Part shown: positions 41,826-50,051 of the stretch, one piece after another
Layout of the letters: every line of letters begins with the position of its first letter
Numbering within the stretch: the first letter of the stretch is position 1
Source of the DNA: Paenibacillus sp. V4I7
Lineage (GTDB): Bacteria > Bacillota > Bacilli > Paenibacillales > NBRC-103111
DNA length: 64,000 nucleotides
Direction of reading: 5' to 3'
Assembly (NCBI RefSeq): GCF_030817275.1
Contig: NZ_JAUSZD010000002.1
Coordinates: forward strand, 4,092,001-4,156,000
Notes under the pieces: model-generated
The model's input: only the letters and a program-made list of their open reading frames with translations
Told to the model about the DNA's origin: nothing
The model's database searches: none
Made by a program: the position numbers and the translations under genes

Positions 41826-43325
41826 TCAACTCCTTACTGATTTCTTAGTAATCACCTGCAAATAGGTTTGGTAAGCCTCCTGCCACTGAGCTTCATCCTG
41901 AGATTCATAACGATCAGGCGGGAAGGAGTCCATAACGACTTGGCGTATCTGATCCAACGATTGGACCTCGCCGTGCGCTTTGACTTGCATCATAATATTG
42001 CCGATCGCCGTCGCTTCCACAGGACCGGCAATGACCGGTTTCCCTGTGGCGTTCGCCGTCAACTGGCAGAGCAGCCGATTTTGAATTCCTCCGCCTACCA
42101 TATGAATGGTTGAAAGCTTTCTGGCAAGAAGCTGTTCAATCTCATCTAACGTTTGCTTGAACTTCATAGCCAGACTATCCACTACGCAGCGGATAAGCTC
42201 AGCTTTGGTTCGTGGTACGGTTTGGCCTGTTTCCGCACAATAAAGACGAATTCGTTCCGGCATATTTCCTGGAGCAAGAAACACAGGATCCTGCGGATCC
42301 ACGTAGCTTTGCAGCCCTGTTTCCTGCTTCGCCATCTCTTGCATATGAGCAAAGCTTATGGAATCCCCTTCGAGCTCCCATTGTCTTTTGCAGTCTTGAA
42401 GTAGCCATAGTCCCATGATATTCTTCAGCATGCGAATCTTATTCTCAGCGCCGCCCTCGTTTGTGAATCCCCAACGAAGACTGTCTTCCGTCATGATGGG
42501 TTGATCGATTTCTACGCCCATTAAGGACCAGGTTCCGCAGGAGATGAACGCATAGTCACCTTCGAGCGAAGGAATCGAAACGACCGCAGAAGCAGTATCA
42601 TGTGAAGCCGCAGCCACAATTGGCATCGCGCCAACCTGCAGTTCCTCGGCAATTTCTTTACGCAGAGTTCCTTCTTTCGTTCCGGGCATCACGATGTCTG
42701 TAAAGAGATCGGACGGGATTCCAACCTTCTGCAAAAGTAAACGGTCCCAGTCTCTCGCCACTGGATCCAGAAGCCCTGTTGTACTGGCAATCGTGTACTC
42801 CGTGGAACGAATACCAGACAAATAGAAACGGAATAAGTCTGGCATGAGCAAGAGACGAACATCATCAGGAAGGGATAAACCTTGTTCTCTGCTCTCAGCA
42901 TAGAGCTGAAAAATCGTATTAAACGAGAGCGGCTGAATACCTGAGTGGCTGTATAATTCACGCTCCGTCGTTTGCTGCAGCAATTTGCTCATCGCCTCAG
43001 CATTCCGCGCTTCCCTATAATGATACGGATTGCCGAGCAGCTTGCCTTTTCCGTCAACAAAGCCGTAGTCCACTCCCCACGTATCAACCGCAATGGAAGC
43101 TGGACTCCCCGAGGCATGCTGCTTGTAGGCATGAATTCCTGCTTTCAACTCATGAAAAAGTCGCAAAAAGTCCCAGTACAAACTGCCGCCAAGCTCAACA
43201 GGATCATTCGAGAAGCGATGAATATCTTCTACGGAAAGTGTAGAACCACTCCAACGCCCCAAAATGGTTCTGCCGCTGCTAGCTCCGAAATCTACGGCTA
43301 ACATATTCAAATGGTTAGTCCCCAA
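41826..43325 (-). CDS. FGGY sugar kinase, rhamnulokinase-like, in the L-fucose operon
   Basis: About 499 residues. I choose the TTG at 43325 (GAGGTGA 5 nt upstream); a downstream ATG at 43304 matches the homologous start (MLAVDFGASSGRTILGRW). FGGY signatures are DFGASSGR, VDTWGVDYG, the hinge MLKNIMGLWLLQDCKRQWE, and the ATP-binding VGGGIQNRLLCQL. By sequence it is closest to L-rhamnulokinases. Its setting between L-fucose isomerase and fuculose-phosphate aldolase implies that it phosphorylates L-fuculose at O1. Confidence 0.88.
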   Translation of the reverse strand: MGTNHLNMLAVDFGASSGRTILGRWSGSTLSVEDIHRFSNDPVELGGSLYWDFLRLFHELKAGIHAYKQHASGSPASIAVDTWGVDYGFVDGKGKLLGNPYHYREARNAEAMSKLLQQTTERELYSHSGIQPLSFNTIFQLYAESREQGLSLPDDVRLLLMPDLFRFYLSGIRSTEYTIASTTGLLDPVARDWDRLLLQKVGIPSDLFTDIVMPGTKEGTLRKEIAEELQVGAMPIVAAASHDTASAVVSIPSLEGDYAFISCGTWSLMGVEIDQPIMTEDSLRWGFTNEGGAENKIRMLKNIMGLWLLQDCKRQWELEGDSISFAHMQEMAKQETGLQSYVDPQDPVFLAPGNMPERIRLYCAETGQTVPRTKAELIRCVVDSLAMKFKQTLDEIEQLLARKLSTIHMVGGGIQNRLLCQLTANATGKPVIAGPVEATAIGNIMMQVKAHGEVQSLDQIRQVVMDSFPPDRYESQDEAQWQEAYQTYLQVITKKSVRS

Positions 43326-43351
43326 CAGAGTCACCTCAATTCGTGCAATTA

Positions 43352-45148
43352 CTAATTATATAAGGGTCCGAAGCTGCTGCAAGCCCTGAAATCAGCGCCT
43401 TCTGGATCCGATGTTCCGAAATTACTCCAAACGCGCGGACGGAAAATGTGATCCTTCGCTACGTTGTGCATAGATACAGGAATTCTTAGAATAGCAGCAA
43501 GTGTGATCAAGTCAGCACCGATATGACCATAGCTGATCGATCCATGATTGGAGCCCCAGTTATCCATAACCGAATAAACATCTGTAAATGAGCCTTCACC
43601 TGTCAAAATAGGAGCAAACCAAGTCGTCGGCCACGTTGAATCTGTGCGATCATCCAGCTGTTGATGCACATTCTCAGGCAGATCAACAGAGTAGCCTTCT
43701 GCTAACTGAAGCACGGGACCTAAGCCCCTTACTAGGTTGATGCGAGACATCGTGACCGGCATACCGCCTTTCGTAAGGAAATCCGTGGAATAGCCGCCTC
43801 CGCGGAAATATTCAACAGATGCTGGACGCCAAGAAGTTGCCTCCAGACACTTAGTCACTTCTTCGTCCGTGATTTCCCAGTAAGGCTTCATAACAGGTTT
43901 GCCGTTGCGGCTCTGTTCGCCTGTACCATCCAGCGCTGCTGGGCCGGAGTTAATCAAGTGAAGAATTCCGTCTTTGGCAGCACCGCTTAAAGTGTGCCCT
44001 GTTACACGTTTCACCGCATCTGGGCTCCAGTACGTTCTTACATCGGCGAAAATTTGCGCTGTATTCGTCAACAGATTACCGAATAACATGGCAACACCAT
44101 TCAGACTATCGTTCTCTGTTGCAACCAGATAAGGGGCGCGTTTGCCATTCCAGTCAAAGGAAGTATTCAGAATAGCTTCCATGAAATCTCCGTTCGGGAA
44201 ATGATCCGTCCAATGACGCTGCCCTTGGAAACCAGAGAGAATCGCATTGTGGCCAAGTGCTTCTTCCCCGAACTCAATGTCAGCCAGACGTGGGTTGCCG
44301 ACCATTAAATCCCTGACAATCAAGGACATTTTCACAACGGTTTCCCAATCTTGATCTTTCTTTGCACGGCTCGTTTGAATCTCAGGAGGATTCTTATCTG
44401 GGCCTTCTGAACAGTTCTCTTTTACCCAGTTCAGCGCCAATTGGTACTCTTCAGGATCGAAAATCTCTTCATCAATACGTCGCACTAATTCGGACATATC
44501 GACATATTCATTGCGCATGCCCAGGTAATTCTGGAACAGCTCCTCATTTACGATTGATCCAGCAATCCCCATGGATACAGACCCGATTGAGAGGTATGAT
44601 TTCCCTTTCATGTAAGCAGCAGCAAGCCCTGCCTTAGCAAAACGAATCAGCTTCTCATGAACGTCTTGCGGAATGTCTGTTGTACCAGCATCTTGTACAT
44701 CTTTGCCGTAAATACCGAAGGCCGGAATGCCTTTCTGTGCATGACCTGATAAAACGGCGGCCAAGTATACCGCACCCGGACGTTCCGTACCGTTAAAGCC
44801 CCAAATGGCTTTCGGTGTGGATGGGTCCATATCCATCGTTTCCGTTCCATAACACCAACAAGGAGTAACGGTGATGGATACGCCTACACCGGATTTCGTG
44901 AATTTATCTGCTGCTGCAGCAGCCTCGGCTACGCCTCCGATACAGGTGTCAGCGATAACGCACTCTACAGGTTCACCGTTTGGATATTTCAGAGTTTCAC
45001 TTAGTAAGGCAGCGACAGCTTTGGCCATATTCATCGTTTGATCTTCAAGTGATTCACGAACCCCTTTTCTTCTGCCGTCAATCGTTGGTCGTATCCCAAT
45101 CTTCGGGAAATCCTGGTTCCATCTGTAATCACTGTTTGCCATTTTCAC
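43352..45148 (-). CDS. fucI: L-fucose isomerase
   Basis: A 598-residue enzyme matching FucI along its length: [22 protein letters not shown] (as a landmark, in parts) at the N-terminus, [48 protein letters not shown], and [23 protein letters not shown] towards the end. The Mn2+ ligands of the family are the Glu of MNEE-type segment, Asp and His in the [13 protein letters not shown] region. It interconverts L-fucose and L-fuculose. GAGGAGG lies before a GTG (45148) and an ATG (45142), either of which may be the start. Preceded by an operator at 45213. Confidence 0.93.
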   Translation of the reverse strand: MKMANSDYRWNQDFPKIGIRPTIDGRRKGVRESLEDQTMNMAKAVAALLSETLKYPNGEPVECVIADTCIGGVAEAAAAADKFTKSGVGVSITVTPCWCYGTETMDMDPSTPKAIWGFNGTERPGAVYLAAVLSGHAQKGIPAFGIYGKDVQDAGTTDIPQDVHEKLIRFAKAGLAAAYMKGKSYLSIGSVSMGIAGSIVNEELFQNYLGMRNEYVDMSELVRRIDEEIFDPEEYQLALNWVKENCSEGPDKNPPEIQTSRAKKDQDWETVVKMSLIVRDLMVGNPRLADIEFGEEALGHNAILSGFQGQRHWTDHFPNGDFMEAILNTSFDWNGKRAPYLVATENDSLNGVAMLFGNLLTNTAQIFADVRTYWSPDAVKRVTGHTLSGAAKDGILHLINSGPAALDGTGEQSRNGKPVMKPYWEITDEEVTKCLEATSWRPASVEYFRGGGYSTDFLTKGGMPVTMSRINLVRGLGPVLQLAEGYSVDLPENVHQQLDDRTDSTWPTTWFAPILTGEGSFTDVYSVMDNWGSNHGSISYGHIGADLITLAAILRIPVSMHNVAKDHIFRPRVWSNFGTSDPEGADFRACSSFGPLYN

Positions 45149-45212
45149 TTCATCCTCCTCGTTGTGTATGGGATTGATATAAATTGCGCCTTTAAACGGG
45201 TACGACTATAGA

Positions 45213-45224
45213 GTTATCGATAAT
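45213..45224. promoter_or_regulatory. Second FucR-type operator between fucU and fucI
   Basis: GTTATCGATAAT repeats the palindrome at 45682 with one change. It lies 6 nt downstream of the fucU stop (minus strand) and 65 nt upstream of fucI. Confidence 0.6.
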
Positions 45225-45229
45225 CCAAA

Positions 45230-45655
45230 CTACTCGCTAATGACACCTTTTTTCAAAATAATATTGGCGTATAAAGCTTTCTCACTCGTGGCCACGATCG
45301 CATAGGCTTTCTTCGCTCGCTCATAAAAAGCGAATCGTTCCACATACTCAATTTGTGGCGTTGTATAATTATGAATGATTTCTTCATATGCTGCCCAAAT
45401 TGGTGTTTCCACCTTATCTCCTGGTACTATGGCCATTAGCGCTACCGGTTTTTCACTGTAAGAATCCAGTGGGAATAACGATAAAACCGCTTCCAACAAT
45501 TCCGGTACACCATGGCCATCGCTGCGCAGCAAACGATTCGTATGACTCGCAGCAGGGAAATTGCCATCTGCTAGAATAATTTCATCCCCATGCCCCATTT
45601 CCATCAGCACCTTCAAAAGCTCAGGCGACAGGATGGAAGGAATACCTTTAAGCAT
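45230..45655 (-). CDS. fucU: L-fucose mutarotase (RbsD/FucU family)
   Basis: About 141 residues from the ATG at 45655 (AGGAGG 8 nt upstream; an in-frame TTG is 6 nt earlier). RbsD/FucU motifs are GIPSILSPELLKVLMEMGHG (catalytic His), ILADGNFPAASH, and the C-terminal YERAKKAYAIVATSEKALYANIILKKG region (named only in part). It speeds alpha/beta anomer interconversion of L-fucose so that FucI can use it. First gene of the operon, with promoter and operator directly upstream. Confidence 0.92.
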   Translation of the reverse strand: MLKGIPSILSPELLKVLMEMGHGDEIILADGNFPAASHTNRLLRSDGHGVPELLEAVLSLFPLDSYSEKPVALMAIVPGDKVETPIWAAYEEIIHNYTTPQIEYVERFAFYERAKKAYAIVATSEKALYANIILKKGVISE

Positions 45656-45681
45656 ATTCAAGACCTCCTCAAAGAATGAGT

Positions 45682-45693
45682 GTTATCGATAAC
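45682..45693. promoter_or_regulatory. FucR-type operator (LacI-family palindrome) at the fuc promoter
   Basis: GTTATCGATAAC is a perfect 12-bp palindrome with the central CG typical of LacI-family operators. It sits at the expected transcription start of the fuc promoter (see 45697-45725), so binding should repress. Confidence 0.75.
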
Positions 45694-45696
45694 TCA

Positions 45697-45725
45697 AAAT
45701 TATCAATTTTAAGCCTTGCTGTCAA
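45697..45725 (-). promoter_or_regulatory. Promoter of the fuc operon
   Basis: Minus strand TTGACA (45720-45725) and TAATTT (45697-45702) with 17-bp spacing; the operator follows directly. Confidence 0.7.
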
Positions 45726-45744
45726 TCCTTAATTTCTATACAAT
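45716..45744 (+). promoter_or_regulatory. Promoter of the LacI-type repressor gene
   Basis: TTGCTG and TACAAT with 17-bp spacing on the plus strand. It overlaps the divergent fuc promoter, so the two compete. Confidence 0.6.
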
Positions 45745-45778
45745 AGACGAATAGGATGAGATGAAAAGGTGACTCGAC

Positions 45779-46786
45779 GTGATTACAATATATGATATCG
45801 CTGAAAAAGCCGGTGTTTCGGCAATGACCGTTTCACGGGTTATCAATAATACAGGTCGTATCAGCGAAGCAACGCGCAAACGGGTTAGGAAAGTAATGGA
45901 GGATCTCCACTATATTCCGAACTCGATGGCACGCAGTCTGGTACTTCAGAAGACGAAAATTCTTTCCCTGCTCATTACGGATATTACGAATCCGTTCTAT
46001 ACTACGCTTGCACGCGGTGCAGAGGATGCAGCTAAACGGGCTGGGTATCGGCTGCTTTTTGCAAATAGTGACGAGGATTATGCGAAAGAGAAAGACTACG
46101 TTGATATGATTTTATCAACCCGTGTGGATGGCGTCCTATTCGCCCCGACGGGCGATCATTCTGTCGAGAATCTAGGTCGGCTCCAAAAGCATAATATCCC
46201 CTTCGTTGTTTTAGACCGTGAAATTCCCGGAATTGAGGCGGATGTGGTACTCGGGGACAGCAAGGAAGGCGCGAGGAAACTTGTTGATCATTTAATTGGT
46301 CTGGGGCATCGCCGAATCGCTTTGATTAACGGTTCACAGGATGTCTCTACAGCCCGCTTGCGTTATACGGGGTATTGCGAGGCACATTTGCTTCGCGGAT
46401 TATCTATAAATGACTCGCTCGTCGCACATCTAAACTATCGTGATTTCCATGATGAATCCGCGTTAGACGCGCTACTCAATCTTGCAGATCCGCCTACAGC
46501 CATCTTCGCTGCTAACAACATGCTCGCCGTCGGCGTCATTCAATCATTGAGACAGCGCGGCTTGCAGGTGCCAGATGATCTATCAGTCGTCTGTTTTGAC
46601 GATTTCGGCCCAGCAGGTGCGATTAACCCGTTTCTAACCCTGGCTTCACAGCCCGCCTATCAATTCGGCTTATTAGGTATGCAGTTATTGATCGAACGCA
46701 TTGAAGGTGAAGCCGTTCATGAGAATCGGAAGATCATTCTGCCTTCGGAGATGATTATCCGTGCTTCAACGCAAGCGTTGAAGTGA
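45779..46786 (+). CDS. LacI family regulator of the L-fucose operon (inferred)
   Basis: A 335-residue protein from a GTG at 45779 (AAAGGTGA upstream). LacI helix-turn-helix: YDIAEKAGVSAMTVSRVINNT (about residues 4-25), hinge LHYIPNSMARSLV, and effector domain LSLLITDITNPFYTTLARGA ... GLGHRRIALINGSQDVSTA ... VVCFDDFGPAGAINPFLT. It is divergent from fucU, and both fuc operators contain GTTATCGATAA(C/T). The fucose link is inferred from position and the paired operators. Confidence 0.9.
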   Translation: MITIYDIAEKAGVSAMTVSRVINNTGRISEATRKRVRKVMEDLHYIPNSMARSLVLQKTKILSLLITDITNPFYTTLARGAEDAAKRAGYRLLFANSDEDYAKEKDYVDMILSTRVDGVLFAPTGDHSVENLGRLQKHNIPFVVLDREIPGIEADVVLGDSKEGARKLVDHLIGLGHRRIALINGSQDVSTARLRYTGYCEAHLLRGLSINDSLVAHLNYRDFHDESALDALLNLADPPTAIFAANNMLAVGVIQSLRQRGLQVPDDLSVVCFDDFGPAGAINPFLTLASQPAYQFGLLGMQLLIERIEGEAVHENRKIILPSEMIIRASTQALK

Positions 46787-46837
46787 TGGTTGACATTGCG
46801 GTTAAAAGGGGAGCCTATGGATGATCAGGCCTCGACT

Positions 46838-46857
46838 TTGTTGTACGTCGCACAACA
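46838..46857. repeat. TTGTTGTA/TACAACA-family palindrome
   Basis: TTGTTGTACGTCGCACAACA; another member of the intergenic palindrome family, located after the LacI gene and 66 nt before the 103-residue gene. Confidence 0.55.
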
Positions 46858-46922
46858 TACAGTAGCTTTTGAGCTAAAATGAAGGGATTATGTTGCACCC
46901 TATGAACCTTTAGGAGATTATA

Positions 46923-47234
46923 ATGAACCCAAACGTAAAGCAAGCCTTACAAACCACGCTAAAAAACTGGAATGCCATGTCGGCATCACATGGTGATGAG
47001 CAGGAAGCTGTCGCTGATCAGTTCCAATCATCTTTTTATTTATTTATTGATACGGTCCGTGAATGGGTCCATGAGTTAGAACCGCGACCTCGAACCATTG
47101 ATGAGTTATTAGATATGGATATGATGCAGGAAATTCTCGATGTACTTCCAGCACCGCTTCATTTGAACTTCGAGACGGAAGTTGAGCTTATCATGGATAA
47201 TGTGGTTAGAATCGACGATGATAAATACGATTAA
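46923..47234 (+). CDS. Acidic protein of 103 residues, unknown function
   Basis: ATG with a TTTAGGAGATT site. The product is acidic and mostly helical: a helix about 5-20 (VKQALQTTLKNWNAM), one about 28-48 (AVADQFQSSFYLFIDTVREWV), then TIDELLDMDMMQEILDVLP and an acidic C-terminal tail (RIDDDKYD). No membrane segment, no Cys. I do not recognise a family. It is followed by a terminator. Confidence 0.65.
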   Translation: MNPNVKQALQTTLKNWNAMSASHGDEQEAVADQFQSSFYLFIDTVREWVHELEPRPRTIDELLDMDMMQEILDVLPAPLHLNFETEVELIMDNVVRIDDDKYD

Positions 47235-47300
47235 AAGTTAATTGCGAATCGTCGCTGCTCTAACATCAACAAGTCTAATCTTGGCTCATCGCGCCCAAGC

Positions 47301-47336
47301 AGCAAAAAAAGCCCAATATCGAATTGGGCTTTTTCT
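47301..47336 (+). terminator. Bidirectional Rho-independent terminator
   Basis: AAAAAAAGCCCAAT and ATTGGGCTTTTT flank a short loop, serving the 103-residue gene and the convergent gene at 47370. Confidence 0.85.
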
Positions 47337-47369
47337 TCATTTATTAGCTTCGTATCGTGCTAACCGCAC

Positions 47370-47879
47370 TTAAACCGTTTTATCCACAAACGGAATCTGG
47401 TTCTGCTCAGCAAATTTTTTCAATCTAGCAGCCATGGCAGCTATGTCGAATCGATTCAGGGATTTGTTGTACACCCAACGTGGTGACTTCCCATTCAGGT
47501 CAATGACCACCTGACCGGGGGAGTATACGATTTCTTTAATTTTATCGGCATTAAGTATGAGCTCTCTGGCAAAACCTCTCTTTGAGATGCTCGTCTTGCT
47601 AACCTTTAAATACGGACGGCGAATAAAATAAACGAACAGTCCAACCGCCATGTAGCTGAGTGTCGTATACCAGTACATCTTGTCCCCGTCTGTTTTGGTC
47701 AAAGTAACCAATAATAAGATGGAAATTAGAACAAAAAATAAAGATAACATAATGCTTCTACCCTTGAACACTTCCGATCGATCCGTATCCGAAGAAATCG
47801 GAGCAATCCCCTGTTTGGAGCGATTCTTATTTACTGTTTTCGTATTTTTGCTTACCATTCTTTCCCACTTACGTGACAT
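47370..47879 (-). CDS. Membrane protein with a PH-like cytosolic domain, unknown function
   Basis: About 169 residues from the ATG at 47879 (GGAG 8 nt upstream; a GTG lies 9 nt earlier). A basic N-terminal stretch (MSRKWERMVSKNTKTVNKN) precedes two predicted helices (about 43-60 and 70-87), then a beta-rich C-terminal domain (LKVSKTSISKRGFARELIL, DKIKEIVYSPGQVVIDLNGK, PRWVYNKSLNRFDI) like the small PH-type domains of membrane proteins. No activity is assigned. Convergent with the gene at 46923. Confidence 0.65.
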   Translation of the reverse strand: MSRKWERMVSKNTKTVNKNRSKQGIAPISSDTDRSEVFKGRSIMLSLFFVLISILLLVTLTKTDGDKMYWYTTLSYMAVGLFVYFIRRPYLKVSKTSISKRGFARELILNADKIKEIVYSPGQVVIDLNGKSPRWVYNKSLNRFDIAAMAARLKKFAEQNQIPFVDKTV

Positions 47880-47926
47880 TCCATTCACTCCTTGGATTAT
47901 TCGTACTTACTCAGGTACATCCCTCT

Positions 47927-48769
47927 TCATTTCAATAATCGATTCAAAATGCCTTCATACCATCTCCATGGCAAAAGACTTCTCGCCCACAGCCCCGCCT
48001 TCACACCGCGTCCCATTGGATAACGAAGCTTTGGCCGCGGGTTGTCTACAATTCGTACAATTTGGTCTGCTACTTCTTGCGGTTCAGGTGCTGTCGCTGA
48101 GGCTTTCCTTGAGTAGTCAAGCATTTTGCTAAGCCTTTTCCAATAAGGAGACGCTTCCGCGGTATGAATCGCCTCGAAGCCTTTACGCCAAATCTCCGTC
48201 TTATAGGCACCTGGCTCTACAAGCACGACGCGCACACCTAGGGGCATCATCTCCAAACGAAGCGATTCACTGAAGCCCTCAATGGCAAACTTCGAAGTGC
48301 TATATGGGGCATAGCCAGGAAATGCGGATAACCCGCTCACACTGCTTACATTAACAATACAACCAGATTGCTGTGCGCGCATGTGCGGCAGGACAGCCCT
48401 CGTTGCCGCAATGACACCGAATACATTCGTTTCCAGCTGTGATCTCCACGCTTCCATCGGTACATCTTCCACATACCCTCCGACAGCAAAGCCGGCATTG
48501 TTAATAAGAACATCGATTCTGCCATACTTGTCCATAATATCAGAAACAACTTGTTCAATCGAGTCATGAATCGTTACGTCCAGAGCCATGGTTTCGATGG
48601 CATTTGTTACGCCAGCTTGTTCGACATGCGCGAGCAAGGCTTCACCTCTACCTAGGTCGCGCATAGTTGCGATAACGTGATACCCCTTTTGAGCCAGAGC
48701 TATTGACGTTAATAAGCCAAATCCGCTAGATGCGCCTGTCACTAATGCTGTCGGCTTTGTGAAACTCAT
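47927..48769 (-). CDS. Short-chain dehydrogenase/reductase family oxidoreductase
   Basis: A 280-residue SDR. TGASSGFG (about 11-18) binds the nucleotide, LINNAGFAVGG follows, and the catalytic triad is in NVSSVSGLSAFPGYAPYSTSKFA (Ser, Tyr, Lys). Length and the C-terminal tail fit classical SDRs of the retinol-dehydrogenase-like group. The cofactor is probably NADP(H), given MRDLGRGEAL with an Arg after strand 2. No substrate can be assigned. Located 48 nt downstream of nothing related; likely monocistronic. Confidence 0.88.
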   Translation of the reverse strand: MSFTKPTALVTGASSGFGLLTSIALAQKGYHVIATMRDLGRGEALLAHVEQAGVTNAIETMALDVTIHDSIEQVVSDIMDKYGRIDVLINNAGFAVGGYVEDVPMEAWRSQLETNVFGVIAATRAVLPHMRAQQSGCIVNVSSVSGLSAFPGYAPYSTSKFAIEGFSESLRLEMMPLGVRVVLVEPGAYKTEIWRKGFEAIHTAEASPYWKRLSKMLDYSRKASATAPEPQEVADQIVRIVDNPRPKLRYPMGRGVKAGLWARSLLPWRWYEGILNRLLK

Positions 48770-48915
48770 CCAGGCTGCCCCCTATTATCCAACTCACATT
48801 CCTTCATAATCCCATACAAAAGACATAATGTCGATATGTAAAAGAGGATAATTTGGTCTGAGCAGATGCTAACCTCCTAGTGATTTCCCATTTATGGCTG
48901 CTTTTATCCAATCAC

Positions 48916-48950
48916 ATGTAAAAAAACCCGAGGCTTCACACCTCAGGTTG
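48916..48950 (-). terminator. Rho-independent terminator on the minus strand
   Basis: AACCTGAGG and CCTCGGGTT stem followed by TTTTTTT. The stop of the short minus-strand frame at 48936 lies in the loop. Confidence 0.75.
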
Positions 48951-49115
48951 ATCTTTTATATTCGTCTTTATGCACGGAGGAGGAATGAATCGTTGGTTTC
49001 CTTCCGGAACATCGGCGTGATACTTTTGCTTCAATGCTGCTATTTTGTTAGTGAAGAGGAACGTCGATATGCTATCCTTCATACACAAATAGGAACTCCA
49101 TACATGGATGCGCAT
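48936..49115 (-). CDS. Possible small protein of about 59 residues (uncertain)
   Basis: Open from an ATG at 49115 (GGGAAA 6 nt upstream) or 49082 to a TGA whose codon lies in the loop of a terminator. The product contains SISTFLFTNKIAALKQKYH and ends PPPCIKTNIKDQPEV. No family recognised. The position between two minus-strand terminators is what one expects of a short transcription unit, but no promoter stands out. Confidence 0.35.
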   Translation of the reverse strand: MRIHVWSSYLCMKDSISTFLFTNKIAALKQKYHADVPEGNQRFIPPPCIKTNIKDQPEV

Positions 49116-49166
49116 GATAGATTTCCCAAATCTGCTTTCGGCTCGATTTAACCCCAACCCAAAGCA

Positions 49167-49223
49167 CAAAAAAGCCTGTATCCAGATGCTCTCCTCCAAA
49201 GAGAACAATCACAGATACAGGCT
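49167..49223 (-). terminator. Rho-independent terminator after tatA
   Basis: Minus strand: AGCCTGTATC and GATACAGGCT form a perfect 10-bp stem with a long loop, followed by TTTTTTG, 14 nt after the tatA stop. Confidence 0.85.
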
Positions 49224-49236
49224 GTCTGAGCTTCGT

Positions 49237-49449
49237 TTATACTTTTGCCTTCTCGAGCAGTTTATCAGATGGTTCTACATGTTCGGGCACTTCTTTGCCC
49301 TCGGAAACGAGTTCCCGCGCAGAATTTTTAAACTCGTGGAGGGTGCGTCCCACCGCACGGCCAAGCTCTGGCAGCTTGGATGGACCAAACAAGACTAAGA
49401 CAACAACTAAGATTAACATGAGACCAGGAAAGCCAATATTTTGCAGCAT
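49237..49449 (-). CDS. tatA: Twin-arginine translocase subunit TatA
   Basis: A 70-residue TatA/TatE protein: short periplasmic start, one membrane helix (about 7-21, [17 protein letters not shown]), the hinge [23 protein letters not shown] (in parts) forming the amphipathic helix, and a polar tail. TatA oligomerises to let folded Tat substrates cross the membrane. It is the third gene after a Tat-signal oxidase and a secreted RidA, in one operon; tatC lies divergently 2.7 kb away. No tatB, as usual in Firmicutes with minimal TatAC systems. Confidence 0.93.
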   Translation of the reverse strand: MLQNIGFPGLMLILVVVLVLFGPSKLPELGRAVGRTLHEFKNSARELVSEGKEVPEHVEPSDKLLEKAKV

Positions 49450-49470
49450 AGGATCATCAACTCCGTTTCA

Positions 49471-50031
49471 TTAGTTTTGATTATGATGCTTCGGATATAC
49501 CGCTACAGCTTCGATCTCAATAAGCCAATCGGAATTAACGAGTCCTGCCACACCAACCGTAGAACGAGCCGGTTTAACCGGATTCGCTTCATTACCAAAG
49601 AATTGCGCGTAAGCGTCAAACCAGCCTTGATAGTCGAACTTCCCCTCTTTGGCCGTGTCAGCCGTAATATAAACGCGAAGATAAGCGACGTCGGCTAGAG
49701 TTAATCCCTTATCCTTCAATTGCTTCTCAATTTCCTTTAAAATACCGATACCTTGCGTTTTAGTATCACCATAACGTTCATATACCGTCTTCCCCTCTTT
49801 ATTCAGAACAGGCGGTACCGTTCCGCTTGTGAATAAGTAAGAAGAGCCTGCAGGTACGGACACTCCGGCAGATATAGAGGACGCTGGGTTGCCATAGAAT
49901 TCCATTTCATGAATTGGCTCTGATGGGTATTTACTAGATTTTTCCGTTCCGGCCGCATAGGCGCTGACACATATGAGACATGAACCTAATGTGACGGCTG
50001 CAATGGTTTTCACTTTCTTCGTTATCATCAT
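49471..50031 (-). CDS. RidA family imine deaminase with a signal peptide
   Basis: A 186-residue protein with an N-terminal Sec-type signal peptide (KKVKTIAAVTLGSCLICVSAYA, cleavage predicted near residue 27). The rest is a RidA/YjgF/UK114 domain: SYLFTSGTVPPVL, GILKEIEKQLKDKGLTLADV, LRVYITADT, and the active-site region with Arg156 (PVKPARSTVGVAGL) and Glu174 (IEIEAVAVYP) where active RidA proteins have Arg and Glu. RidA hydrolyses 2-iminoacids and enamines to keto acids and ammonia. It begins 20 nt after the oxidase gene, which would make such imines. An extracytoplasmic RidA is unusual. Confidence 0.9.
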   Translation of the reverse strand: MMITKKVKTIAAVTLGSCLICVSAYAAGTEKSSKYPSEPIHEMEFYGNPASSISAGVSVPAGSSYLFTSGTVPPVLNKEGKTVYERYGDTKTQGIGILKEIEKQLKDKGLTLADVAYLRVYITADTAKEGKFDYQGWFDAYAQFFGNEANPVKPARSTVGVAGLVNSDWLIEIEAVAVYPKHHNQN

Positions 50032-50051
50032 CGTTCATCGCTCCTCATCAT

